This document shows positions 11,686 to 24,200 of a DNA stretch of 64,000 bases, one piece after another (the stretch's first letter is position 1; each line of letters begins with the position of its first letter). This DNA comes from Telopea speciosissima (taxonomy: Eukaryota; Streptophyta; Magnoliopsida; Proteales; Proteaceae): NCBI RefSeq assembly GCF_018873765.1, contig NC_057918.1, forward strand, positions 8,564,862-8,628,861, written 5' to 3'. A program made the translations under genes and the position numbers. The notes beneath the pieces were generated by a model. The model was not told where the DNA came from. It worked only from the letters and a program-made list of their open reading frames with translations, and made no database searches.

Positions 11686-11849
11686 GGGAGGTAATTTCCT
11701 GTCCGGAGTGTGGCCTACGCCAGCACTCCCATGCGTCTATCCCTCTCCTCCTTAAAACAAGGGGACAGAGGTATCTTTTCACATAAAAGAGAGATAGATT
11801 CATGAGAGTGCTGACATAGACCACACTCCCGGACAGAGTTCTTTTCCCC
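11686..11849. mobile_element. MITE, probably Mutator-derived (164 bp)
   Basis: The left end GGGAGGTAATTTCCTGTCC with GGAGTGTGG pairs with the reverse complement of the right end (GGGGAAAAGAACTCTGTCC, then GGGAGTGTGG). Flanks TTTCTCATA and TTTGTAATA match at 7 of 9 bases, consistent with an old 9-bp Mutator-type duplication. Confidence 0.6.
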
Positions 11850-12222
11850 TTTGTAATATTACTCTTCCACATTACAAAATTAGAAATCCCACTCATGGAG
11901 ATTCTTTCCCAAATGGACATTTTAGATTACTTGTTTGTTTTTGCCAGATATCATATCAGAAGTAAAATTAATCATAAATATTCTTCATTTGTTTTTTTTT
12001 TTAACCAATTTTTTTAATCTGTTTTTTCTCTCTGTTGATCACTTGACCCCTTGGTACTGCTGCATGTAGTTTGATTCGGTAAACGTGCAAGTTAACAAGC
12101 ACGCACTCTCACTAGCTACATATATATTTATAAACAATTGAAGATAAAAGTTACAGAAATGAAGGATTTGCAAACATGAAATGCGGGAATTCACATTAAA
12201 ACATGAATGGCCACAAAGTTGC

Positions 12223-15200
12223 TTATGGGTCTGGATGTCCTGCAACTTCATCATCGCTTGATGTGCTCCGACCGTCACTGATGTCATCATCGTCACTGCT
12301 ATCTTCAGCTTGGGGATTGGTAATGTTCTCTCTCTTTGCATATTTCTCACAGTACTCTGTTGCACAAGTGATGGTAGAAAAATAAGTGTTCTTTGTTCAG
12401 TAAAACCACTGCTTTTGCTTTCAGCAAAAGAAAACCGATTTCTTATAATTTCAAGATCTAAATGATGAGATGGAAAGGTTAATATAAAACTTGGGTGAGA
12501 TGTCTTCACCTTTCACTTTCTGTTCGTATTGTTTCTGGTCCTTCATCATCAGGGATGCTGCGTCACCATTTAATGGGTCTGAAGGATTTGGGTAAAGCAA
12601 AAGTTGTGGGAGGAACACCTCAAAGACATTCAGCAGATCTGCAGCCACAGCATGAAAAAAAAATCCAAAATGAAAGACGAAGCAAAAATCTCAGAGGGTT
12701 ATTATTGTTGTTATTTGTATTGCCATTGTCACAGAAGCATAGAACATTATGTATAGGGTCTCAACAATCTACCATGAATGTCCTAATCAATGTTTGCATT
12801 CAAAACCTTATCCCACTTGAATGAGGTCCCCTACACGGATTCTGGTTTGCCATTTTACTCTGTTCAACAGCTTGCACTTGAGCACTTGAGAATAATGTCT
12901 TTACTACTATTATTATTTTGATAAATTGCAAATCTAAGTGTGCAGTCGTCAATGAAGATTTCATTAGTTCACCCATGGATGGTTAAAAAGGAAAGGTAGT
13001 TTTACCGAACATTGGACTCCAAGATTGGTTGATAACATCCAAGCATACAGAACCAGACCTGTGGTTCATAATAAGAGATGGTCAGCATGGAGCATCTAAT
13101 TATAGAAGTATCCAGAAATGGTAATAAAAAGATGATATCTGTGGCCTTCATGAAGAAATATCAATAAAGCAAAATAACAAGAGCACCATAGAAGGTTGAC
13201 ATTTCAAAATTTTCTTTGCAGATAAAAAAATTAAGGAATTGTAAAATACTGCTTTTATGCCTAGAACGAAATTAAGAAAGATCAATGGTACCACTGACAT
13301 TTCACGTAAATACGAAGATTCTACTGGGAGATGTCTAATACTCTAATATTCCCCACTAAAATAAATAAGGTATTTGACTGTACAAATGCACTTACAGCTC
13401 ATCAACATTTGGATGGAATATTTTGTTCAGAAATCCAATAGAAGGAGACTTGTAAGGGTAGGCATCTGGCAGCTCCACACGAACTTTCCACACTCCACCT
13501 TCATAAAGGCCTGTAAGAAACACAGTCAGACAGGACCCAACAGACAATCTTTTTTTTTTTTTCTGGTACTAACAGATAATCTTGAGATGGAAATAAGGAA
13601 GACATAAAGCTAATCAACCTTTTGAAATATGGAAGCATGTTTTAAAAATAAAATTTAAATGCATTTGAAGAAGATACTGATTCTTCAGCATAAATTTGTC
13701 AGTAGATCCAATGACCAACAAAATTCCACCAAATTCCAGATTCTAAGTGGTTCTCTGGCTTCATAAAATTCGGTCTCTTCCTTCAATACTGAACTGGTAT
13801 GCTAGAAAATTGGTTTATTGCTTTCTTCCCAGACAGGAAAAAACTTAGAGAGCTAGCCTCAGCAGATGAAGTTCATAAAGATCCCAATGTACAAGAAGAA
13901 GAAAGAAGGTTACCTGATTCTTTTCCAATAATATTTAGATTAATTAGTTAAATAATTGCACTCTCTTTAGTTTCATTTAATGAGGTAAGTCAGGGAAGAT
14001 TCAAATCATGATGCATCATAGGAGCTATCAAATGAGGAATGTCATGTACTTCTTGTCCAATGTCGAGACGGACTAAATAAAAGCAATAGGCAGAAGAAAC
14101 AAAAGCAGCAGGAATGACAAAGTCACCATTGTTATACTTCAGATCTTCCTATCCAAGATCAAATATTAACCATAAATTTCTCTGGTCCAATGAGCCAATT
14201 AGTAGGGGAGAAACAAAGAATATTCAACCAAACAATCTTAGAATTTGTAATGAAGTGTAATTTGTTCCTCGAACCAATAATGCCTGGCAACAGAACGGCA
14301 TTTATCTCCCTAAAATGAGGTGGCAGTTGATAATACATCTTCCTGTATAAAAAGGTGTACCCAGTGCAAGAGGCTCTCGCCACTACAGGGTTTGGGGAGG
14401 ATCATAATGTACACAGCCTTACCCCCACTTTGCGGAGAGGTCGTTTCCCGACTCGAGCCCCGGAATAGGACCGAGGAATACATTATGGAATGAAGAAAGA
14501 GTGAGAAGGACTAGCTCCAGTCTTTCTAGATCCCCGGGTTATACTAGCTCATTCCAGCCCTGTGGAGTCGACGCCTTTATGTCTATAGGGGGCTAACGAA
14601 TCCTGCTGTAGGTGGCCTCTACATGAGCTTCAGGTGACCAAATATGAACTGATACCATAGGCACTGTGACGGCGAAAGAAGCAATCCATAGAAAGTTTTG
14701 GTGCCGCTCACTAAATTCTGTGGTTAATGAGATTTGTGAATCAGTCATCGGTTCAAATCCGATAAAGGCCTTATTTTTTCCACGAAGCAGCCACTGGGTT
14801 GCAATGGAGCAACCTTACCATTGCGTTGAGGCCTGCAACCTGTATCTACTTGAAATTTTTTTTTGACTACCATCAGTGAGATTCACATCAAAATCTAATC
14901 TTGAATGGGGTTATGCACACCTATGATATAACAAACAACTCATTAGGTTGACCCAAAGAAATTGTTTCAGAACCCACCTCCCTCTGTATAATACAGATAA
15001 CTCCAGCCAAAATTTTGAAATGAAAAACAGAGACGAGACAAAATAACCTTTACAAGCAGTCTACTGTGCATCCTTCTTCACATAATGTAGTTGTAGCAGC
15101 AGAGAAACCTGCAATCAATACTTACCAAGCTTGAGAAGAGAAAGAGAGAAGAAGGCAAGCTTGATGGAGAAGAAAGAACCCCTAGAGCCACGGTAGGATT

Positions 15201-18200
15201 CAAAATGAATCTTATAGTGGTCTAGGCTAAATATTTCTATTGTCATTAACAATAGAGTCCAATAAGGAGTAAATAACATAAAGACCCAAAAACAAAGAAA
15301 GGCATAACACTTATATGACTCTACTAGACCAACTCTAACCAAACACTACTAGCTATTAAGAGTCTACTACTAGTAACAATATAACAAGGAAACTGGGGGA
15401 ACTCCCCCTCATGCTATACGTTTAACACTCACCCTCAAGCTGGAGTATATATATCTCCCATACTCAACTTGGAACAACCACTAAGAAGCGCAGGCTTGAA
15501 CAGCTCCTTAGTGAACATATCGCCAAGTTGATCGTCTGATTTGACAAACGGAGGAGAAATCAGTTTTTGCATAACATCATTCATCACAAAATGGCAGTCA
15601 ACCTCAATATGCTTAGCCCTCTCATGGAAAACCTGATTACTGGCAATATAAATAACAGCTTTCTTATCACAATATATTTCTATAGGTTTAGTAATTGAGA
15701 ATTTCAACTCCTGAATAAAAGATTTCAACCACATCATTTCAGTTGTTGTATGTGCCATAGCTCTGTACTCAGTCTCTGCACTTGATCGAGCCGCTATGGT
15801 TTGTTTCTTACTCCTCTAGGTAACAAGATTTCCACTAACAAACGTAGAAACCCAGTAGTAGAAGATCGATCACCATTAGCACCAGCCCAGATAGCATCAG
15901 AGTAACCCATAATACCAGAATGACCATGATGCCGATAAAAAAGACTTTCTCGAGAGCACCTTAAAGATATCCCAAAATGCAACAAGTGGCATCCCTGTGA
16001 GCCTGCTTAGGACTTTCCATGAACTAACTAATAACACCCACAACGGATGAAATATCAGGTCGAGTAACAGCTAGGTAGATAAGTCTTCCAACATGTTGTC
16101 TGCACTGATGTTTATCTACAAATTCTTTCGCATCACACACTTTGAGCTTCAGATGAAGATCCATAGGTCTATCCACAAGCTTAGAGCCCAACATCCTAGT
16201 CTCAGATAGAAGATCAAACACATACTTCCTCTAAGATAGACTACCCCCCTTAGTACTACGAATAACTTTAATACCCAGTAAATACCTGAGCTTTCCCAAA
16301 TCCCTTATCTGAAAATGTCTATGCAAATACGTCTTGACATCTTCAATCTCAAAAAAATCATTACCAGAAATAATGATATCATACACAACCAGAATAACCA
16401 CCTTGGACCCGCGTCGACAAACAAATACAGAATGAACAGAGAAGTACTGTGTGAACCCATACCATCAATGACCTTACTGAATTTGTCAAACAAAGCACGA
16501 GGGGATTGTTTTAACCCATAAATGGCTTTATGAGGACGTCAAACCTTTAATGAATTCTCTCTCTAAGCAACATACCCTAGAGGTTGCTCCATATACACCT
16601 CTTCCCAAGGTTTAAAGTATCGGTATCGGGTATCGTATCGGTTGGGTGATTTTAAGAGACGTATCGTATCGTATCGTTTCGAAGATACTTATCGAACAAT
16701 ACAAATACGCATAGAAATGGTTAAGATACACATGGAAATACACTTTTGGAACAAAAAACAATATAAATAAGCAATATATATTGTCATACATAAAACCTAA
16801 AATGGTGAATAATGTATAACCAAACAAGTGCATTAAATTGAAATTGTTATAAAAGATGAAGTTTCTCACATGTTGTAATCGTCTATAGCCATGAAGAGTA
16901 TTCGATAATGCAAAGGATGATGTTGTAGCACTCCTTAATTCGTTTTTTAGTTTAAAAGTGTGAAAAACCAAGATTAAATGCAAGATTTTAGACTCTTGGT
17001 TGAGAGTTTTCCTTCATTTTTTCGTTAAATTAGGAATTGTATAGAGTCTGTGAGTGAAAATGGATTTTTTTATGGAATGTATCAATGGTATCGGTATGTA
17101 TCGGTATGTATCGGTACGTATCGGTGATGTCTCGGTATGTATCGAGCCGTATCGACCGATACGTATCGATACGTATTAAACCACCCACTGAACCTTTTAC
17201 TGGACATATCGATGGTATCGATACGTATCGGCCCATATCGGTCAATACATTTCAATACAATTCGAGACAGTTCATTTTATTAAAAAAAGGAGACGTATCG
17301 GTATCGACCGATACCGATACGTATCGGTCCGTATCGTATCGGTCGATACTTTAAACCATGCCTCTTCCTCAAGATCACCATAAAGAAAAACATTTTTGGA
17401 TATCAAGTTGAAACATAGGCTAGTCAAGATTTATAACCAAGGATATCAGAATACAAACAGAGTTAAGATGAGCAAAGGTCTCAAAATAGTTGACGCCATA
17501 CGTCTGAGTATATCCTTTGACAACCAAGCCAACTTTCAGTTGCTCAACAAAATCATCTGGTTGGTACTTGACATGATAGTGTATACCTAATGACAATGCA
17601 CAAGTTTCTTCCCTGGGGTAAGTAAATAAAAGACCATGTCTTGCAATCTGACAAGGCATCCATCTCTACATCCATAGAGGTCTTCCTACCAAGATGTAAC
17701 AATCATAGTTGTCACGGCGGTTAGGCGACCCAAGGCGTTGGAGAGGGTAAAAAAATCAACGCGTCACCAAGCAGGCGACCAAGGGAGAGATACTATCAAG
17801 GACAACAGATGACAGGTGATTAATCAAATAGCCGACAATCAAAACAGCATCACTCCAATGAAACTTGGAAACATGCATATGAAACAAAAAAGATCGAGCA
17901 ACATCCAGTAAATGTTGGTTTTTCCTTTCAGTCACATCATTCTGTTGAGTATTATATCTACAACTAGTTTGATGTATCATCCCATGATCAGAACAAAATT
18001 CAAATATTTCTCGTTGAGTATACTCAAGAGCATTGTCAAAGCAGAAAACTTTAATCAACACACCAAACTAAGTATTTATTTCATTATAAAATTGCTTAAA
18101 AATATAATTAAAAATGTGATCGATCTTTTAAAAAATATAACCAAGTCATTCGAGCGAAATCATCAACAAAGGAAACAAAATTGAATCTTGACATGACACA

Positions 18201-21200
18201 AACCCCAAACAGCAGAATGAACTAAAGAAAATAAAGAGGAACTCCGAGAGACATCACGAGAAGGGAATGGAATACGATGATGCTTTCTAAGTTCATATGC
18301 CTCGCACTCAAGTCAAGAGATATGCTTGCAATTGGGAACCAAACAATGGAGTTTGGAAACAGAAAGGTATCTCAACCGGTAATGCCACTGGAGAGAAGAA
18401 GACACAGTAGAAGTAGTAGAAGCAAAAGTAGGAGTGACATCGTCGAAGTAATATAGACCATCCTTCTTACGCTCTCCACCAATTGTTTTCTTTGTCTGGA
18501 GGTCCTGAAAAACACAAGAAGTAGGATAAAATGTTATTGAACAGTTAAGGGATTTAGTTAATTGAATAACAGAGATAAGATTTAAAGGTAAGTTAGGAAT
18601 ATAAAGAACAGATTTCAACATAGGAAGAGAAGATAAAGTAACACAACATACGCAGATACCTGAGTAGATGAGCCATCAACAAGTATGACTCTTGAAGGGT
18701 GATTAATCTTCTGAAGTAAAGAGAGTACATGGGACTCACCAGTTATATGAGAAGTGACAGTCACTAACCCATGGTGTAAAAGAAAAAGAGGAGGCAAGAA
18801 GTGCACTAGTACCTGAATGAACGATGGTAGCAGTGGATGTAGAAGCAGATGTCTCAATTTTTTGAATACGCTTTAGTAATTGATTGAATTAATCACGTAA
18901 CTAACTACCTCTAGAGTTAGAAGCCTGAGTAATGTTGGAAGATGAAGCCGCAGTAGAATTCTGGTTGGAAGTAATAGTAGTAGAAGATAGTTGGTGTGCC
19001 CAATCAGGTTTCCTGTGCTTCGCCCAACATGTATCAATCATGTGATTCATCTTTCCACAATGAGTACCCTTTGCCACGACCACCACCACGGCCTTGACCT
19101 CCCACTGACTGTGATCCCTACCAGGAAAGCTAATACCACAACCACGATCCCCACTATTTGACTAAGAGCTGAGCTATCTTTAGATGAGGTCGGGTCAGAT
19201 TTGATGAACACGATACGCTGCTTTCGACACAATGCTTCATTCATGGATGGTATCTGCTCGTATACAAGTATTCGGCTTTTTACGGATAGAAGGTCAAAGT
19301 CCAACCCATTCAAAAATTTGGCAACCAAAAATTCAGCACGTCGAGATTTAAGGATGTCAATGTTGGTAGAGAGAGGTTGGTACACATTGAGTTCTTCCCA
19401 CATGCCTTTCAAGGAGCTATAGTAGTCACCAATAAACTAGCCATTCTGCTTAAAAGAGAGGAACTTTTCATATATGTCATCTACCCTAGACATATTCTTA
19501 TCTTGGGAATATCTTTCTTGGAGGTCATCCAAGAACCCCTTAGTTGTGGTGTGAAACATCACGTTGGCAGCCACAAAAGGCTCCATTCCGGATTCTTAGC
19601 ACCAGGCGTAACGGGAATTGGCTTAGTAAGATAGTCCATCTTTTGCTTGACAGTGGTATAAACTAACAACCTATGCCCAGAGAAAATAATTTGATGCACC
19701 ATTGAGTTTCATAGAAGTTATTTGGACATAGATAGAGTCCACAGGAGAGGATTTTGAATTGCCCATTAGATAAGAAGAGTCCCAGATAGATCCAATAAAT
19801 AAATCAGAAACCAATCACAATGAGGATAAAATGGAAGACGGTGGAAGCACCAATAGGAAGTAGAGTCAAACAGAACTGATTAACTAGGATACCCATTCCG
19901 ATAGGTGTCCAAATATGACGAATAAACACTAATCCAATAGGAAAACTGACTAACTGGAAATGTATAGTAATTCAATTGAAGAATCAGCACTATAGGAACC
20001 AAGTTTGATGAATAAATAGGAACCAGTAGCAATATAGAAGATTCTGAAATCACAAAACCAGATTTTAGGGTGATTTCATAAATTACCATCAAGGTGTCAG
20101 ATTGAGACCAAACTGAGATCGTGGGGACCCTTTCAGATGGGCAACACTGCCCAGAAATATCAGACCAGATTGATGGTCTGATCTCTAATAATTTCATAAC
20201 TGAAATTGTCCTGAAAAACAGAGTAGCACCAGCCCCTTTGGAGAACTTTGATTACACAATATTGGAGGCTTGGATCAGCCTCAAACAGTATAGAAGATGC
20301 TTACCATGAGGGCCAACAACGCCCTAAAATACCATGTGAAACTGCTGGCTCAATATAAGAGAAGGGCAGATCTCAATTCTGCCAAAAATAAGAAACCAGA
20401 AACAGGGGAATCTTTGTCCCCTCCAGTTCCCTGCCCGGCCCAGTTCCCCCAGTACCTGTAATAGGGGGGGGGGGTTGCGTAATGACCACCTTACTCCTGC
20501 CCGAACACTCTGTGATGCAGGTCCAAGCACTAGGAAGAAGAAGAAGCCTTGACTTGGCTGTTTTGTGTTGGAGCCTTTCTTTTTTTCTGTACTTAGTTTT
20601 TTTTTTGAGCTCTTAGATTGAACCGGTCCAACCAATGGTCCAATTTAAGCGACTCTTTCCTATTGGCTGCTTTTGTTTTATTTCTATTGGCTCTTAGAGC
20701 ATCTTTTAAAATTTTTATTTAAACTATGTTTTAGTCTCCTCCCTCCACGATTTTAAGAGGGTGGAGTTGTTTTGTAACTAGGAATCAGATCTGGGATTCC
20801 TAATCCATATCCGAATAAGTGTAAGGCCTTTGGCCCTTTTTAAAGCTATAAATATAGTAATTGTGGGCAGGCTCCCCCACTATTTTCTGCATAAATTTTC
20901 CTGCTTTTCAAGCTTTGTTGCTGCCATCTTGCTGCTGCCTCTGCTCCTTTGTGAGTGAATACATCCTTGTGGATCTCAAGGTGGTAAAGGGTAGGTGGAC
21001 TCCTGCGACTCCTTGCATTGTGAAGATCGGGAGGCTCTTTCAAAACATCAAGCTGCTGCCATTGTCCTGCAATACAGTGAGTTTGAACCTGTTTTCTTAT
21101 TTTAACCCTTCTTCTATCATCCTTCACCTTCCCTTAGACCTAATCCACAGTCCCCTCCATCCATCAAACCCTAATTCTCCATTAAACTTGCACTCCTACC

Positions 21201-24200
21201 TCCACTAGGATTCCCCCATAACTCCAGATTTATCCATCACTTTCAAACCCTACTTCCAGCCTACATCTCCCACATCACTCCCCACACTCGACCTTAACCC
21301 TAGCCCTTAGTCTCCACTTTAACCCTTCCATTCCCCCACTCCATTAAACCTGAAAACCTGCACCTCGATTCTGCCCAATTGCAGAATTTTAGAACCCTTC
21401 CAAACCCTATTATTTATAAGCCATTAAAGCCTCCTAGACCTGCATATTAAAACCCTATAAACCCCATTACCTTTACTCAACCCTAATCCTAATTTCTGCC
21501 CTATTTAGCCTAAGCTGTCCCAATCGGCCAGCCTTGTTAGGTGATCCCATTCTCCTGGCTCCTAGTGGGACTTCTCCTACCTAGGACTACATCACTCTGC
21601 CCGGTTGGAATCCACCCCCCCTCTCTTATTACAGGCACTGGGGGAACTGGGGGAGATAATTTTCCAGAAACAGGTGCCGCCAGCCAGCCTTATGTTGATA
21701 AAATCAATTCCTGTAGATGAATGACTCCATGGAAACCCAGAAGTAGGTAGTATATGCAGGGAAACTATTTTATCTTCATCTATAACCATTAACTAGAGTC
21801 TCATATAGTATGTATGGCAGCATAGATTGCTGCAACCTAAAGGAAAGCTCTCTAAAGACTTTCAAAACAGAGATAGGAGATGAAGTACTGATTTAAAATC
21901 GCTCTGATACTAAGTAGCAGCAGAGAAACCTGCAATCAGTACTTACCAAGCTTGAGAAGAGAAAGAGACAAGAAGGAGAAAGGAAGAAGGTTCTTCAAGA
22001 TCGATGAAGAAGAAAGAACCCCTAGGGCCTCTGTAGGATTCAGACTGAATCCTATTGTGGTCTAGGTTAATTATTTATAGGGAGAAAGAATGCCACCTGG
22101 GTGTGTGCGGTGTGCTGCCCTTGTGCCCAGATACAGGGGCAAGCGAAATGACCACCACGCCCCCATGGAAAAGGTGGAAATTCCCCGGGGTGCGGCGGTC
22201 ATTTCGCTTGCCCAGGTAGCATTCTCTTTCCTTTATTTATAATGTCAATGACAATTAAGTGTACCGCACCTTGGCGCAACGGTAAGGTTGCTCCATTGTG
22301 ACCAAGAGGTCACAGGTTCAAGTCAGGAAACAGCCTCTCCACAAAAAGGAGGTAAGGTTGCGTACATTATGACCCTCCCCAGACCTTGCAGTGGCGGGAG
22401 CCTCGTGCACTGGATACGCCCTTTCTTTTAAGGGTAGAGTCCAATAAGGAGTTAATTACATAAAGACCCCAAAATAAAGAAATACATAACACTAATATGA
22501 CTCTACTAGACCAAATCTAGCCAAACACTACTAGCTACTAAGACCAGTAATGATATAGCAAAGGTGAGGAGGAACTCCCCCTCATGCTCTGGCTATACAC
22601 TTAATAGTAGTCACTTGTTTACATTTTCCTGTCATTTTTTTGCAGCAAATCCAAGTAGGTTCATGAAAAGAATTTTCACCCACCCTTTCTACTCATCACT
22701 TTCACTTGTATGATTTCTAGAATTTCATTATCCAATCTTGAAATTCCTTGGGATATAGATTTCCATCAAAATCCAGGATGCGAATGCAGATCCCTGGATA
22801 CCCTTGTTCTTCAACTTCTATTAGCATCTATATTCTTTGACCTCTCCATTGTTGGAGCACAAAAATTCCTTCCAAGCAAAACTCACCAAACCATCTGTTT
22901 CTTCTGGCTTTGTACATTTCAGCACCAGAGCTTCCATTGGTTTGGGCCAAGAATAAATTAAAAAACTTCCACAAATCCAGCAAATCCTAGTCCTCCTGAT
23001 GCAGATCCAAGATATGATCTGCTAGTGGTGGGCAGCATGGACAGAGAAAGGAGATAAGGAAATCTGGGCAAGAGAGGAGAGAGAAAGGAAAGGCAATAAC
23101 CTCACTTTAAAATCTAACTAATTCTTAATCCATTTATTCAAATTGTGGGGGCTTGCAAGCCTTTACAATGTATGTAAAGTTGTAAAATAAAAAAAATAAA
23201 AACAGAAAATTAAAATGGACTCTAAAACTAACAATTGATGGGCTGATGTGGCAGTACCCAAAATTGACTAAAATAATACGGAAAAGATAAGGAAACTTCC
23301 TCCAGCCAGAATACTTTTGGAAGAGTTCCTAACCAACCAAACTCAAAGAAAAAATGCAAACAGAAAAAGGAACAACTCCTCTAACATTGAGAGACTTGGA
23401 GTGTCCTAAATCACTCCACTATTACAATAAATAAATCGAAAAACAAACTCCCACGACTTGGACTGAGGATAAGGTTTCTGAAAATCAGGAAACCACCGGT
23501 CGCCAACCTTGAAAAACATTTCAACTGGCCCCAAAAATTGATTGACAGCTATCTAATAAGATAACTTCCTAACTAATAGCTAATGGGCCCCACTACTAGT
23601 ACTAACTACCTAATTAAAATACTAATTTCGTGACCCCTATGGACCTAAAATTTGGACCTTATAATTGAGCCCATTACAAATAAAAACACCTAAAACAAAA
23701 GCCCATAACCAAACATTATCAAAACAGGTCCAGAATAAAAGATCAAACCACATCCAATGTGGTGATCATACTCCTGCACTACCCCCTCCATAATCAAATT
23801 AGCATTGCTACCAACTGCCAAAAGACCAGACTAAACAATATGAGAAACAACACAAACATTTCTTCAACACTTTCTGATCACCATTTAAGCAGAATTACTC
23901 AAAGAATTCTGGTAAGATGAGTCCAGTTTCCCCAACAAGATGTAATATTACAAAACCACAAAGGTTAAAAATCCAAGCAATCCGATGCCACAAAATGAAC
24001 AGACCAAAAATATCACCAGTAGTCCAAAACCCCATATCCATATCCATATCTCAGTCCCTTTTTATGTACAAAATATTTTTTTCAATACATCGAAGACAGA
24101 ATAAATGGTGTGTAATTTTGGTTCCACTAAGACGGATAATGAAATGGTGAATACTGCGGAGAGAAAGATACCGCAAAGTGATTATTTTAGATATTTGGTG

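Larger units (their letters stand above)
14461..14790. other. 330-bp organelle-like insertion in a SINE
   Basis: This segment separates the two halves of one SINE. It contains a mitochondrial nad4-like piece (14596-14740) next to a plastid trnT-GGU-like 3' half (14742-14775). The rest, 14461-14595, has normal GC content and is of unknown origin, possibly also organellar. A composite of pieces is typical of DNA captured at a double-strand break. Confidence 0.65.
14349..14838 (-). mobile_element. Au-like SINE interrupted by organelle-like DNA
   Basis: Read on the minus strand, the SINE head (AACGCAATGGTAAGGTTGC, then TCCATTGCAACCCAGTGG) lies at 14791-14838 and the body at 14349-14460 (CTCGAGTCGGGAAACGACC, TACATTATGATCCTCCCC, ending GTACACCTTTTTA). 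The flanks are CCTGTAT at 14342-14348 and 14839-14845, a 7-bp target duplication. The two halves together match the copy at 22250-22437, so 14461-14790 is a later insertion. Confidence 0.75.
15092..22606 (-). mobile_element. decayed Ty1/copia retrotransposon inside the E2 intron
   Basis: LTRs lie at 15092-15427 (3' LTR) and 21913-22606 (5' LTR, enlarged by two insertions). The 5-bp flank GTAGT occurs at 15087-15091 and 22607-22611. Next to the 5' LTR, the minus strand reads TAGTATCAGAGCGA, one mismatch from the initiator-Met primer-binding site. A purine-rich CTTGAGGGTGAG precedes the 3' LTR. Coding remnants run 19766 to 15435 on the minus strand. Later insertions sit at 16606-17360, about 20433-21650, 22080-22232 and 22250-22437. 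Confidence 0.88.
21913..22606 (-). repeat. 5' LTR of the decayed copia element, with two insertions
   Basis: It is homologous to 15092-15427 but 358 bp longer, because it contains a MITE (22080-22232 plus its 9-bp duplication) and a SINE (about 22250-22437). Its terminal TG is mutated to AG, and the other end reads TTAATA in place of TTTAACA. Confidence 0.82.

Noticed and set aside
12039..12509. 156-codon open frame on the minus strand
   Set aside because: It reads through the last intron and 3' flank of the E2 gene in a different frame. The canonical exons at 12223-12356 and 12510-12638 explain the conserved sequence.
16315..17354. Plus-strand open frames with YRYVSV-type repeats
   Set aside because: They translate GTATCG/CGTATCGG repeat units of a hAT-like element. 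Low-complexity artefact.
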